The translations under genes and the position numbers were made by a program. Positions 1 through 7,112 of a DNA stretch of 7,631 bases are shown piece by piece. Source of the stretch: an uncultured Lewinella sp. (GTDB lineage Bacteria > Bacteroidota > Bacteroidia > Chitinophagales > Saprospiraceae); NCBI GenBank assembly GCA_938021455.1, contig CALIGP010000413.1:1-7631 (forward strand). Direction: 5' to 3'. The first letter of the stretch is position 1. Each line of letters starts with the position of its first letter. A model generated the notes under the pieces. It ran no database searches, was not told the origin of the DNA, and was given only the letters and a program-made list of their open reading frames with translations.

Positions 1-1584
1 AAAAAGGAAGAATTAGACCACAGTGTTCGTGCGTTGAAGAAAGTACAATGGTTACTCGATACGATCACTGGTCAGCAGACGGATTGGTTTCCCGAAGTCC
101 GCTTTTACCCGAACCTGGAACGGATTGGCTTACGGACCGGCAGCATGGCTCCGGTCCAATATGCACCGGATAAGGAAGTTCTGCACATAGTTCCTTCCTT
201 TATTAGTGAAGAAGACTTACGGGCCTCCTTTAGGATATGGCTACCCTTTGTTGAACATGCTGCCGAAGGACGATTGGTCGGAATAAACAAGACGCAGCTT
301 ATTGCTGATCTGCAAAGCCATGCAGCCTTTCATTTTGGGGAAAATCCCGGAGCCTCAGCTGTTACTACGGCTCTGAGATTATGGCAAACGGGAATATTGA
401 ATGGGAGCGATGATTTGTCTAAAGAAAACGGTTCTTCCTTCATTAAAGAGTCAGCAGCAAGAGTAATGGCACATGGTTTTGCGGCTGATGACCAGGAAGA
501 AATCAACCAATGGATCTTTAAAGCAACGAAAGAAGAAACCGCCAAAAAGCATATTGGTGAATATAACGTTCATGACTTTTACCCTCCTGAACCCAATAAA
601 CGCCCGGCCCCCAATGCCCCACTTGCTGGCATGACCTTTGCCCATCAGGGCTACCGGGTCCACAATGGGTATGGCGGAGAGAAGATCAAGCCCTCTATGG
701 ACAGCCTGGCCGAACTGAACGTCAATGCGCTGGCCATTGTGCCCTACACCTTTCAGCGGGATCCTAATAAAGTAGGCGATCTGCCCATCGGAGATAGTGC
801 CGGTGGGGAGAATGACTGGGCCACGGCTTGTTCCATACGCGAGGCCCACTCCCGGGGTTGGTTCACGATGCTGAAACCGCAAATTTGGGTTGGCCGGGGC
901 AGCTGGCCGGGAGACATCGACTTTGCCACCGAAGAGGAATGGGACGAGTTCTTCGATCACTACACTTACTGGATACTCCATTATGCAATGATGGCTGAAA
1001 AAGAAAAGGTGGGGGCCCTGTGCATAGGCACGGAACTCCGCTACACGACGCTGAAGCATCCCGAACGCTGGCGGGAGATCATCCGGAAAGTACGGGTGGT
1101 CTACGGCGGACAGGTTACCTACGCCGCCAACTGGGGAGACGAATTCGAAGGCTTCACCTTCTGGGATGACCTGGACGCCATCGGGCTCAACTCCTACTAC
1201 CCCATTTCCGAAAACGACAATCCTACCGACGAAGAACTTCTTTCCGGTGCCCGCCGCTGGATGAAAATGGCCCAGGCCGTAAGCCAAAAAACAGGAAAGC
1301 CGCTCTGGCTCACCGAAACTGGTTTTCGCTCCGTCACCATGCCCTGGAAAAATCCACACGCGGAGGCAGGAGAGCGTTCCTCGGACACCCGGGCCCAGGC
1401 CCGCTGCTATAATGCCCTGCTAACCGCTGCCAGCGAGACGCCGGAGCTAAAGGGAATTTTCATCTGGAAATGGCCTTCTTACCTTGGCGCTGACCGGGGC
1501 GGGCGTTCTTCAGGCCGCAATTTCTCTCCTGGAGGCAAAGAGGCAGCAGACGTATTATCGGACTTTTATGGCGCTTGGAAATAG
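1..1584 (+). CDS. GH113-like TIM-barrel glycosidase with unrecognised N-terminal region (5' partial)
   Basis: The reading frame is open to the window edge, so the gene almost certainly begins upstream; the TTG at 34 is the first usable start codon inside the window, but the sequence before it (KKEELDHSVRA) reads as continuous protein. From about base 628 (GMTFAHQGY) to the end, the protein resembles glycoside hydrolase family 113, the beta-1,4-mannanase-like TIM barrels. Visible landmarks are AIVPYTF, ENDWATACSIREAH, MLKPQIWVGRGSWPGDIDF, CIGTEL, TYAANWGDEFE, IGLNSYYP, LTETGFRS and FIWKWPSYL. In this family the Glu of CIGTEL (codon 1033-1035) would be the acid/base and the Glu of LTETGF (codon 1315-1317) the nucleophile; both are present. 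Mannan or a related glycan as substrate is inferred from the family. The first 200 or so residues are not a fold I recognise and are lower in GC. Any signal peptide would lie outside the window. The TAG stop is at 1582-1584. Confidence 0.85.
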   Translation, partial: KKEELDHSVRALKKVQWLLDTITGQQTDWFPEVRFYPNLERIGLRTGSMAPVQYAPDKEVLHIVPSFISEEDLRASFRIWLPFVEHAAEGRLVGINKTQLIADLQSHAAFHFGENPGASAVTTALRLWQTGILNGSDDLSKENGSSFIKESAARVMAHGFAADDQEEINQWIFKATKEETAKKHIGEYNVHDFYPPEPNKRPAPNAPLAGMTFAHQGYRVHNGYGGEKIKPSMDSLAELNVNALAIVPYTFQRDPNKVGDLPIGDSAGGENDWATACSIREAHSRGWFTMLKPQIWVGRGSWPGDIDFATEEEWDEFFDHYTYWILHYAMMAEKEKVGALCIGTELRYTTLKHPERWREIIRKVRVVYGGQVTYAANWGDEFEGFTFWDDLDAIGLNSYYPISENDNPTDEELLSGARRWMKMAQAVSQKTGKPLWLTETGFRSVTMPWKNPHAEAGERSSDTRAQARCYNALLTAASETPELKGIFIWKWPSYLGADRGGRSSGRNFSPGGKEAADVLSDFYGAWK

Positions 1585-1590
1585 GGTCGT

Positions 1591-1653
1591 GGATTTCACG
1601 GATGGGCATATCCCAAAATTCTGTAATCCTCCCATCCTATAATTCTAATCCCC
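1591..1653. repeat. Degenerate repeat-like sequence after the glycosidase gene
   Basis: Seven bases after the glycosidase stop comes GGATTTCACGGAT (1591-1603), followed by two imperfect direct copies of a unit of about 20 bases: ATCCCAAAATTCTGTAATCC (1610-1629) and ATCCTATAATTCTAATCCCC (1634-1653). They share ATCC, a short A/T stretch, AATTCT and AATCC; the second copy lacks a GT. The wording closely resembles short interspersed repeats (AATCC / AAATTCTG / GGATTTCACGGAT types) that I recall from many Bacteroidota genomes. The doubling is directly visible. Membership of a genome-wide family is inference from memory. I see no gene inside it. Confidence 0.5.
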
Positions 1654-1742
1654 TCTTGTTGTCCACTACCGTACCTCTCCCGACAGAACAATTCCTCCCG
1701 TTCCCGTATTTTGTGGATGACTACTCCTCGAAATACACCATC

Positions 1743-3512
1743 ATGCGATTTACGATACTTATCCTTTGCCTATTGTTGGCAGGTATAACTCATGCTCAGA
1801 CAGACCCGGAACTAGCGTTCGTACCCTCCGCTGACGGCTTCACCCTTCCCGTAGACGTTACGGGCTCAGGAGAAGGCAGCAACCGGCTCTTTGTCGTCGA
1901 AAAAAGAGGCCGGGTGAAGGTAATGGATCATTCTACGGGCGATGTTCAAGAAGATCTATACCTGGACCTGTCCGGACAAGTACTCACAAACAGTGAACGT
2001 GGACTATTGGGCATTGCCTTCCACCCGGATTTTGCCACCAACGGTTACTTTTACGTCAACTACATTTCGGATGGGACGGGAACACCTTCCTCCGGGCAGA
2101 CGGTGATCTCTCGCTTCCAGGCAGTACCCGCCAATGCGACCACTGTAGACATTGCAACGGAGACCGTACTGCTGACCATCAGTCAGCCCGCCTCCAATCA
2201 CAACGCCGGCGACCTGGCCTTCGGGCCGGACGGCTACCTGTATATTCCTTCCGGTGACGGAGGATTTGGAGGAGACCCGGATGAAAACTCCCTCGACCCT
2301 CAATCCTTGTTGGGTAAAATGCTTCGCATTGACGTCGACAACACGGACCCAGGACTCGAGTACGCCATCCCTGCGAACAACCCTTTCGTGGGAGATGCCT
2401 CCACGCGAGATGAAATCTGGGCTTTGGGCCTGCGTAACCCCTGGCGTATTTCCTTCGACCGGGAGACCGGAGACTTATGGATCGGAGACGTTGGCCAGGT
2501 CCAGCGGGAAGAGATTAACTTCCAACCTGCCATTAGCGCTGGCGGGCAAAACTATGGATGGGACTGCCGCGAGGGTACGCTGGCCTATACTGGAACAAGC
2601 ACCGACAATGATAACCACTGTGACCCAATGGCTACTTACACCGAGCCTTTGGCGGATTATGACCGGGGTAGTATGGGGGGACGTTCCATCACGGGTGGCT
2701 TCGTCTATCGGGGCACGGACGCCAGTGATCTTGTGGGCTACTATGTTTTTGCGGATTATGCTTCTGATCGGTTCTTCCTCATCACGCCAGAGGAAGTTGA
2801 CGGAAATAGTCGTTTGGCTGCCCGAAGCCTTGAGCCACAGCCTTTCATTGCCGGTGCCCCGAGCAGTGTTTCGTCTTTCGGAGAGGATGATGATGGCAAC
2901 CTCTACGTGCTCAATCTCTTCGACGGAGAGCTAAGTAAAGTTACAACCCAACGTGCGCTGCCAGTGACCCTGACCACCTGGACTGCTGAAGCTCTCGACA
3001 AGGCCGTCGCCCTAAAATGGACAACCACAGCGGAAGAAAACACCGCAAACTTTGTACTGGAGCGAAGCGCTAACGGAACAGAATTCTCCACCCTGGCCAC
3101 TGTACCAGCAGCGGGGAACAGCGCCGAGGAACAGCAATACGAATTCATCGATGAGCAGCCTCTGAGCGGTTATTCCTACTATCGCCTGGTGCAAAGGGAC
3201 CTGGATGGACAGGAGGAGGTCTTTCGCGTCCGAACCGTCTTTTTCCAAGACGGACCGACGGTAGCGCCTACACTTAGTCCGAACCCCACTAACGGAGAAT
3301 TCATTGTTGAGCTGCCCGGGACGGAGCAGCAGCAGATTGTAAACATCAGCGTTTATGACGCTACTGGCCGGCAGGTGTATGAACGGCTTAGGATCATAAA
3401 TGGGGAGCGGCGCAGACTGGTACAGCAACTACCTGACGTACCGGCAGGTTTGTACCGGGTACTGATAGAAGTTGATGGCACTAGCTTCACAAAGAGTCTG
3501 ATCGTGAAATAG
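1743..3512 (+). CDS. Secreted PQQ-dependent sugar dehydrogenase-like protein (GSDH family) with T9SS type A sorting domain
   Basis: A 589-residue protein expected to oxidise an aldose or a related sugar with PQQ as cofactor, outside the cytoplasm. The ATG at 1743 is preferred over an in-frame ATG at 1575, because a clear signal peptide follows it directly (MRFTILILCLLLAGITHAQ, cleavage near residue 18) and the earlier start would overlap the upstream gene and bury that signal. Residues of about 25-400 form the six-bladed beta-propeller of the glucose/sorbosone dehydrogenase family: GLLGIAFHPDF, SNHNAGDLAFGPDG with the likely catalytic His153, and GLRNPWRISFD with Arg231-Asn232, which match the His and Arg-Asn active-site residues of soluble glucose dehydrogenase. 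Cys275 and Cys293 may form a disulfide. A beta-sandwich linker typical of Bacteroidota starts at LPVTL (residue 406). A T9SS type A sorting domain starts at SPNPTNGEF (about 512) and ends in SFTKSLIVK. Export across the outer membrane by T9SS is therefore likely. The exact substrate cannot be read from the sequence. Confidence 0.9.
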   Translation: MRFTILILCLLLAGITHAQTDPELAFVPSADGFTLPVDVTGSGEGSNRLFVVEKRGRVKVMDHSTGDVQEDLYLDLSGQVLTNSERGLLGIAFHPDFATNGYFYVNYISDGTGTPSSGQTVISRFQAVPANATTVDIATETVLLTISQPASNHNAGDLAFGPDGYLYIPSGDGGFGGDPDENSLDPQSLLGKMLRIDVDNTDPGLEYAIPANNPFVGDASTRDEIWALGLRNPWRISFDRETGDLWIGDVGQVQREEINFQPAISAGGQNYGWDCREGTLAYTGTSTDNDNHCDPMATYTEPLADYDRGSMGGRSITGGFVYRGTDASDLVGYYVFADYASDRFFLITPEEVDGNSRLAARSLEPQPFIAGAPSSVSSFGEDDDGNLYVLNLFDGELSKVTTQRALPVTLTTWTAEALDKAVALKWTTTAEENTANFVLERSANGTEFSTLATVPAAGNSAEEQQYEFIDEQPLSGYSYYRLVQRDLDGQEEVFRVRTVFFQDGPTVAPTLSPNPTNGEFIVELPGTEQQQIVNISVYDATGRQVYERLRIINGERRRLVQQLPDVPAGLYRVLIEVDGTSFTKSLIVK

Positions 3513-3526
3513 CAGCGGCGCGCATA

Positions 3527-3613
3527 CGCAGGTGCAAGGGGCCTTGATAGGCAGAGGGAAAACTGAGCTGACGCTTTTTCACTGCTTCATTATACCCTCC
3601 CCTGGCACCTGCG
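3527..3613. repeat. Long inverted repeat between dehydrogenase and kinase genes
   Basis: CGCAGGTGCAAGGGG (3527-3541) is complementary to CCCCTGGCACCTGCG (3599-3613) at 14 of 15 positions, with a 57-base spacer. It begins 15 bases after the dehydrogenase stop. A run of six T's follows at 3626-3631, but 12 bases separate it from the stem, so this is not a textbook intrinsic terminator. It could end or stabilise the dehydrogenase transcript, or be a small non-coding element. The pairing is directly visible; the role is inference. Confidence 0.6.
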
Positions 3614-3681
3614 GTGAGCGCCTCCTTTTTTGTGTATATATTGCGAATATGTTTTCTCTCATATAGTGTAAACCTTTTTCA

Positions 3682-5649
3682 TTGAAAATAGCGCCGCAAA
3701 AAACAAGCCAAAAGTTCTCCGTTCCACTCCTCTATTGTCTACTTTTTTTGACTATTTCTTGTAGTGAAAAAGCGGAAATACCGGAAGAAGAGCCTATCCC
3801 TTCTTTACTTGAGCAGGAATTGCTACAAGATGATTACCTGCAGGTCCTACCTCAGGGAGAGGACCAAAAGCGTGAATGGGATTCATTGATTCATGCCTTG
3901 GAGCCCGTTTTGCTACTTGAGACTGCTCAACGACCAGCTCGCGATTTACAGGCGATGCGTAAAGTATGGGAGCCGGTTTTTGGTAGCTACGATCGATTAG
4001 CTAACTATATCGACCTATCAGCAGAAAGCTATTTAGCCGCTGGAAAAGTAGACATTGCCACCAGGTTGCTATTGATTACGGGCCATTTTTGTAATGTAGA
4101 AGGAGACCACCTCCTGGGAACTTCTTACAACCAAAAAGCCTATGAAGTAGCCCGGGAAAACAGAGACACCTCCTCCATGGGTTGGGCTTTATCCCAGTCT
4201 TCGGATTCTTTCATTTTTTCCGCAGACACTGCTAGTGCCATGGGGTACTTAAGGCGGGCAATGACCTTTGCCGAAACTACTCAGGATTACGGGCTAAAAG
4301 CGTCTATTTATATTCATATCGGTGCTGCGCATCATTACGTAGGAAATATACAGGGGCTATACGATTATAATCGGCAAGCATTAGCCCTTAGTCGAGAAAA
4401 ACAGCTAAAAGTGTTCGAACAACTTTCTTTGGTGAATACTGCCTTTGCGCTGAAAACCATGGGCACCCCGGACCAAGCCATCAATCTCTTACATTCAGAA
4501 TTTGTTCCTAGTGACAATCAACTAGCTGACGCCACGGCGTTCATGCAAATGGTCCTTTTTGAGTCCTATCTCTCTTTGGAAAACTTTGAAGAGGCTGAAA
4601 AAGCTATATCAATAGCCTGTCAAATTTCGGAAGAGTCAGGGTTCTTTTTTGCCATTTCTTATTGTAAAAAAGGATTAGTGGATTTTTATGAAAAAAAGGG
4701 AAGCCTGGATGAAGCGATCAAACAACTTAAAGAATACCATGCTCATCGGGAATTAGCGCTTAGTGATGACGCACAAAAAGATATGCGGGCGATACAGATT
4801 ACGCAACTCGAAAAGGAAAAGGAATGGACCATAAGCCGGTTGGAGCAAGAACGTAAAGAGCAAGAATTTGAGCAGCGATCAAAGCGGAATAAAATATTGT
4901 TCCTAGCATTTGGTGCTTGTTTTTTGATCATGCTACGGCTCGTTTATATTATGGGCCGAAATAAAATTAGACAAGTGTCTCAGCAAAGGCAATTAGCCGA
5001 GGTGAAATTGAATTTGCTGCGGGAGAAAATGAACCCTCACTTCATGTTCAATGCCATCAACGGCATCCAGAACCAGATATTAAAGTCTAATTCAATTGAA
5101 GCCTACAATTACCTGGGAAAATTTGCGGATTTACTTCGAATGATTACAAAAAGCGAAGCTAGCTTTTTCACAGATCTTCAGGAAGAGATTGAGTTTTTAA
5201 CCACTTACCTTGATTTGGAGAAACTTCGCTTCAGGCAGCAATTTGATTACAAGCTCATTGTGGATGAGAAATTGAACGATTGTGACCTTCTTATTCCGAG
5301 CATGATGATCCAGCCATTCGTAGAAAACGCCATCGTTCATGGTCTGTCTCTACTACCGAAAGAAGGTCTATTAACCGTCCATCTTGAAAAGATACCTGAA
5401 AACATTCGTTGCGTCGTAAGGGACAACGGACGTGGCCGGGCAGCGGCCAATCTGATTACAGATGGGAATAAATCTAAACATCTTTCGGTGGCATCAGATA
5501 TTGCAGATCGCCGCATCGATTTTCTTCGCGACTCTGGTTATGAAGATACCAGAATAGACATTAAGGATCTTTATGAAGGTGAAAAAGCTTGCGGTACGCA
5601 GGTGACACTTATTTTGCCGATTATAAGAAAGGAGGCGAATATTGGATAG
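3682..5649 (+). CDS. LytS/YehU-type sensor histidine kinase with N-terminal TPR sensor domain
   Basis: A 655-residue membrane sensor kinase of the His_kinase (PF06580) group. The TTG at 3682 is the only reasonable start: an in-frame stop lies at 3664-3666 and the next in-frame Met is some 90 residues in, after the export signal. The N-terminus is a signal peptide ending LFLTISC with a possible lipid-attachment Cys27, although Thr at -3 is unusual for a lipobox. Residues of about 120-365 are helical repeats of TPR type, exported and probably sensory. A charged coiled coil follows (about 365-402), then one membrane helix (about 404-424), then the kinase core: phosphate-accepting His453 in MNPHFMFNAING, N-box QPFVENAIVHG with Asn549, and G-box DNGRGR at 581-586, ending CGTQVTLILP. 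All key residues are present, so it should be active. In Bacteroidota such kinases are normally followed by a LytTR response regulator; none is present here. GC is lower than in the neighbours. Confidence 0.9.
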   Translation: MKIAPQKTSQKFSVPLLYCLLFLTISCSEKAEIPEEEPIPSLLEQELLQDDYLQVLPQGEDQKREWDSLIHALEPVLLLETAQRPARDLQAMRKVWEPVFGSYDRLANYIDLSAESYLAAGKVDIATRLLLITGHFCNVEGDHLLGTSYNQKAYEVARENRDTSSMGWALSQSSDSFIFSADTASAMGYLRRAMTFAETTQDYGLKASIYIHIGAAHHYVGNIQGLYDYNRQALALSREKQLKVFEQLSLVNTAFALKTMGTPDQAINLLHSEFVPSDNQLADATAFMQMVLFESYLSLENFEEAEKAISIACQISEESGFFFAISYCKKGLVDFYEKKGSLDEAIKQLKEYHAHRELALSDDAQKDMRAIQITQLEKEKEWTISRLEQERKEQEFEQRSKRNKILFLAFGACFLIMLRLVYIMGRNKIRQVSQQRQLAEVKLNLLREKMNPHFMFNAINGIQNQILKSNSIEAYNYLGKFADLLRMITKSEASFFTDLQEEIEFLTTYLDLEKLRFRQQFDYKLIVDEKLNDCDLLIPSMMIQPFVENAIVHGLSLLPKEGLLTVHLEKIPENIRCVVRDNGRGRAAANLITDGNKSKHLSVASDIADRRIDFLRDSGYEDTRIDIKDLYEGEKACGTQVTLILPIIRKEANIG

Positions 5650-5788
5650 CTTCCCCTTCGTTATCCTACTTAACATTAAGAGCGTGTCTAAAGCACATAC
5701 TCTTCACCCGGGATGTAGGTCTTCACCTACGGAATCGTCCCTAACGACAGAGTTCATAAATTGCCCGTACATTCACCTCCGTGTTTGA
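5642..5788 (+). CDS. Possible 48-codon ORF bridging kinase and regulator genes
   Basis: A perfect Shine-Dalgarno sequence AAAGGAGG (5628-5635) lies six bases before a TTG at 5642, which opens a 48-residue frame (begins MDSFPFVILLNIKS, ends CPYIHLRV) closing at TGA 5786-5788. It overlaps the end of the kinase gene by eight bases and the start of the next gene by eight bases, a layout that would allow translational coupling. The peptide resembles no family I know and shows no receiver-domain motif. The Shine-Dalgarno bases also encode the kinase C-terminus, and this phylum rarely relies on such sites, so chance is a serious alternative. It could also mark the start of a lost response-regulator gene. 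Confidence 0.2.
   Translation: MDSFPFVILLNIKSVSKAHTLHPGCRSSPTESSLTTEFINCPYIHLRV
5700..5730. repeat. Small hairpin and direct repeat upstream of the AraC-type regulator
   Basis: GTAGGT (5715-5720) and ACCTAC (5725-5730) form a perfect 6-bp stem around the loop CTTC. The same stretch holds TCTTCACC twice (5701-5708 and 5720-5727), 19 bases apart, roughly two helical turns. It lies 50-80 bases before the GTG start of the regulator. A pair of direct repeats at this spacing could be an operator for an AraC- or LytTR-type protein, but both elements are short enough to arise by chance. There is no T-run, so it is not a convincing terminator. Confidence 0.25.
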
Positions 5789-7031
5789 ATTCAATGAATG
5801 GTCCGGCCCCTTATTACCTGGTTTTTTGCAGGGAGTAGTCTTTGCGGCAATACTTGCCCTACGGGGCTCCCGTGAAGAACGCATAAGTGACTATCTGGCA
5901 GCCTTGCTACTACTGATGGGGAGTCTTTACGTAGGCCAATGGATGCTCGGCTTCGCCGGTTGGTACGACGCCCATGACTGGCGGACAACCCTAATGTTCT
6001 ATCTCGAATGGAAGAACCTACTCGCCTTCGGCCCACTCATCTGGCTCTACTTCAGGGCACTGACGAACACTGACTTTCGCTGGGAACGCCGCTACTGGCT
6101 TCACTTCGTCCCTCTGTTCATTGTGCTACTGGAGCCAGTCGGCGTTATTCTATACGATTGGTTTTACTGGCGCTTGATTCGTGGCGCGGACTTCGAATTC
6201 TTTTACGGCACCCGTGGCCCCGCCGCAGATTGGTCCAACAATGACAATGGCTATCCATTTTGGTATTATGGTGTTGCCGCTTTCAGTTTTTGTCATCTCA
6301 TTTTCTACCTGGTTAAAACCTTGAAAGAATACCGCCATTATCGGCAGTACCTGGTCGCGGAATTTTCCAACGCGAATCAACTCCTGTTCTCCAGTCTGCG
6401 CTTTACGCTCTATTTAATGCTCATCGGGGTAAGCCTTACTTTCCTTCTGGAACTCGGCAATCTAGTCTATAGCACCACCTATATTGATAGCTGGGACAGC
6501 TATTTCGTTATGTCCGTTTTTACTTTTCTGGTCGCTATTCAGTTTCTCGTTATTTCGCCAACGGCCACCCGGGCACTCCGCTTTGAGCCCGAAAAGGAAG
6601 CACCCGTCGTACCGCCAGCCGACACTGCCATACGAAAGCCGGTTCCCGACCTTACCTCCACCCCCGCAGAGGCCGATGAAGACCTCCAACGCTGGGCTGA
6701 AAAACTCACACAACGACTGGATACTCACGAGGACTACTTAAACCCCGATCTAAAAATGGGAGAATTGGCCGGTCACCTACGCACAAACTCCTCCGTTTTG
6801 AGCAAAGTCATTAACACGGTATACGGGCAAAATTTCAACGACTACATTAATGGCCTTCGCTGCGAGGTATTCCTCAATAAAGTACGGGCCGGAGAGCATT
6901 TACAGCACACTTTACTCAGTCTTGCCCTCGATTGCGGCTTTAACTCTAAATCGACCTTCAACCGGGCTTTTCGCAAGCATACGGGCAAGAGCCCCGGTCA
7001 AATGGTCAAGGAAATCGGGCCCGAATCATGA
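5781..7031 (+). CDS. Membrane-bound AraC-family transcriptional regulator
   Basis: A 416-residue protein combining a membrane sensor half with a cytoplasmic DNA-binding half. The GTG at 5781 is chosen because an in-frame TAA lies at 5757-5759, no ATG occurs before the second helix, and the first hydrophobic helix begins about 12 residues in. Seven likely membrane helices can be seen, at about 11-28, 38-58, 80-95, 106-128, 160-180, 205-226 and 241-260. A Pro- and Glu-rich linker (about 265-305) follows, then an AraC-type domain from about 321 to 412. Its first helix-turn-helix reads MGELAGHLRTNSSVLSKVIN and the second LLSLALDCGFNSKSTFNRAF, closing with the signature FRKHTGKSPGQM. This 7-helix plus AraC design is common in Bacteroidota and probably senses a signal at the membrane while binding DNA. 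No receiver domain is present, so it is not an obvious phosphorylation partner of the upstream kinase. Its ligand and targets are unknown. Confidence 0.9.
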   Translation: MFEFNEWSGPLLPGFLQGVVFAAILALRGSREERISDYLAALLLLMGSLYVGQWMLGFAGWYDAHDWRTTLMFYLEWKNLLAFGPLIWLYFRALTNTDFRWERRYWLHFVPLFIVLLEPVGVILYDWFYWRLIRGADFEFFYGTRGPAADWSNNDNGYPFWYYGVAAFSFCHLIFYLVKTLKEYRHYRQYLVAEFSNANQLLFSSLRFTLYLMLIGVSLTFLLELGNLVYSTTYIDSWDSYFVMSVFTFLVAIQFLVISPTATRALRFEPEKEAPVVPPADTAIRKPVPDLTSTPAEADEDLQRWAEKLTQRLDTHEDYLNPDLKMGELAGHLRTNSSVLSKVINTVYGQNFNDYINGLRCEVFLNKVRAGEHLQHTLLSLALDCGFNSKSTFNRAFRKHTGKSPGQMVKEIGPES

Positions 7032-7112
7032 TTTGAGTCGTCCCGAAAGCTAATCTGACGCGCAGGCGGCCCAAAAATGCCGGTGCTTTGTGATCAACAA
7101 AAACAAAGTGCT

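Noticed and set aside
451..1359. A 302-codon open frame on the minus strand opposite the glycosidase gene
   Set aside because: It lies wholly antisense to a clear enzyme with conserved motifs, its product is low-complexity (many Gly, Val, Phe, Pro) with no recognisable domain, and it follows from the GC-rich codon pattern of the real gene.
1575..1742. Upstream extension of the dehydrogenase to the in-frame ATG at 1575
   Set aside because: It would overlap the glycosidase stop, translate the repeat-like sequence, and place 56 residues before a perfect signal peptide.
2254..2934. A 226-codon open frame on the plus strand inside the dehydrogenase gene in another frame
   Set aside because: The overlapping frame carries the complete PQQ-propeller motifs, while this product is rich in Ser, Thr, Arg and Trp and has no family resemblance.
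3626..3655. Bacteroidota-type promoter before the kinase gene: TTTTTTG (3626-3632) and TATGTTTT (3648-3655)
   Set aside because: The second box misses the final G of TAnnTTTG and the spacing of 15 bases is shorter than the usual 19-21, so I do not call it.
5650..5780. Remnant of a LytTR response regulator in the gap after the kinase
   Set aside because: All three forward frames were read; none shows the acidic pair, phospho-Asp or Lys motifs of a receiver or any LytTR motif, so no pseudogene is called.
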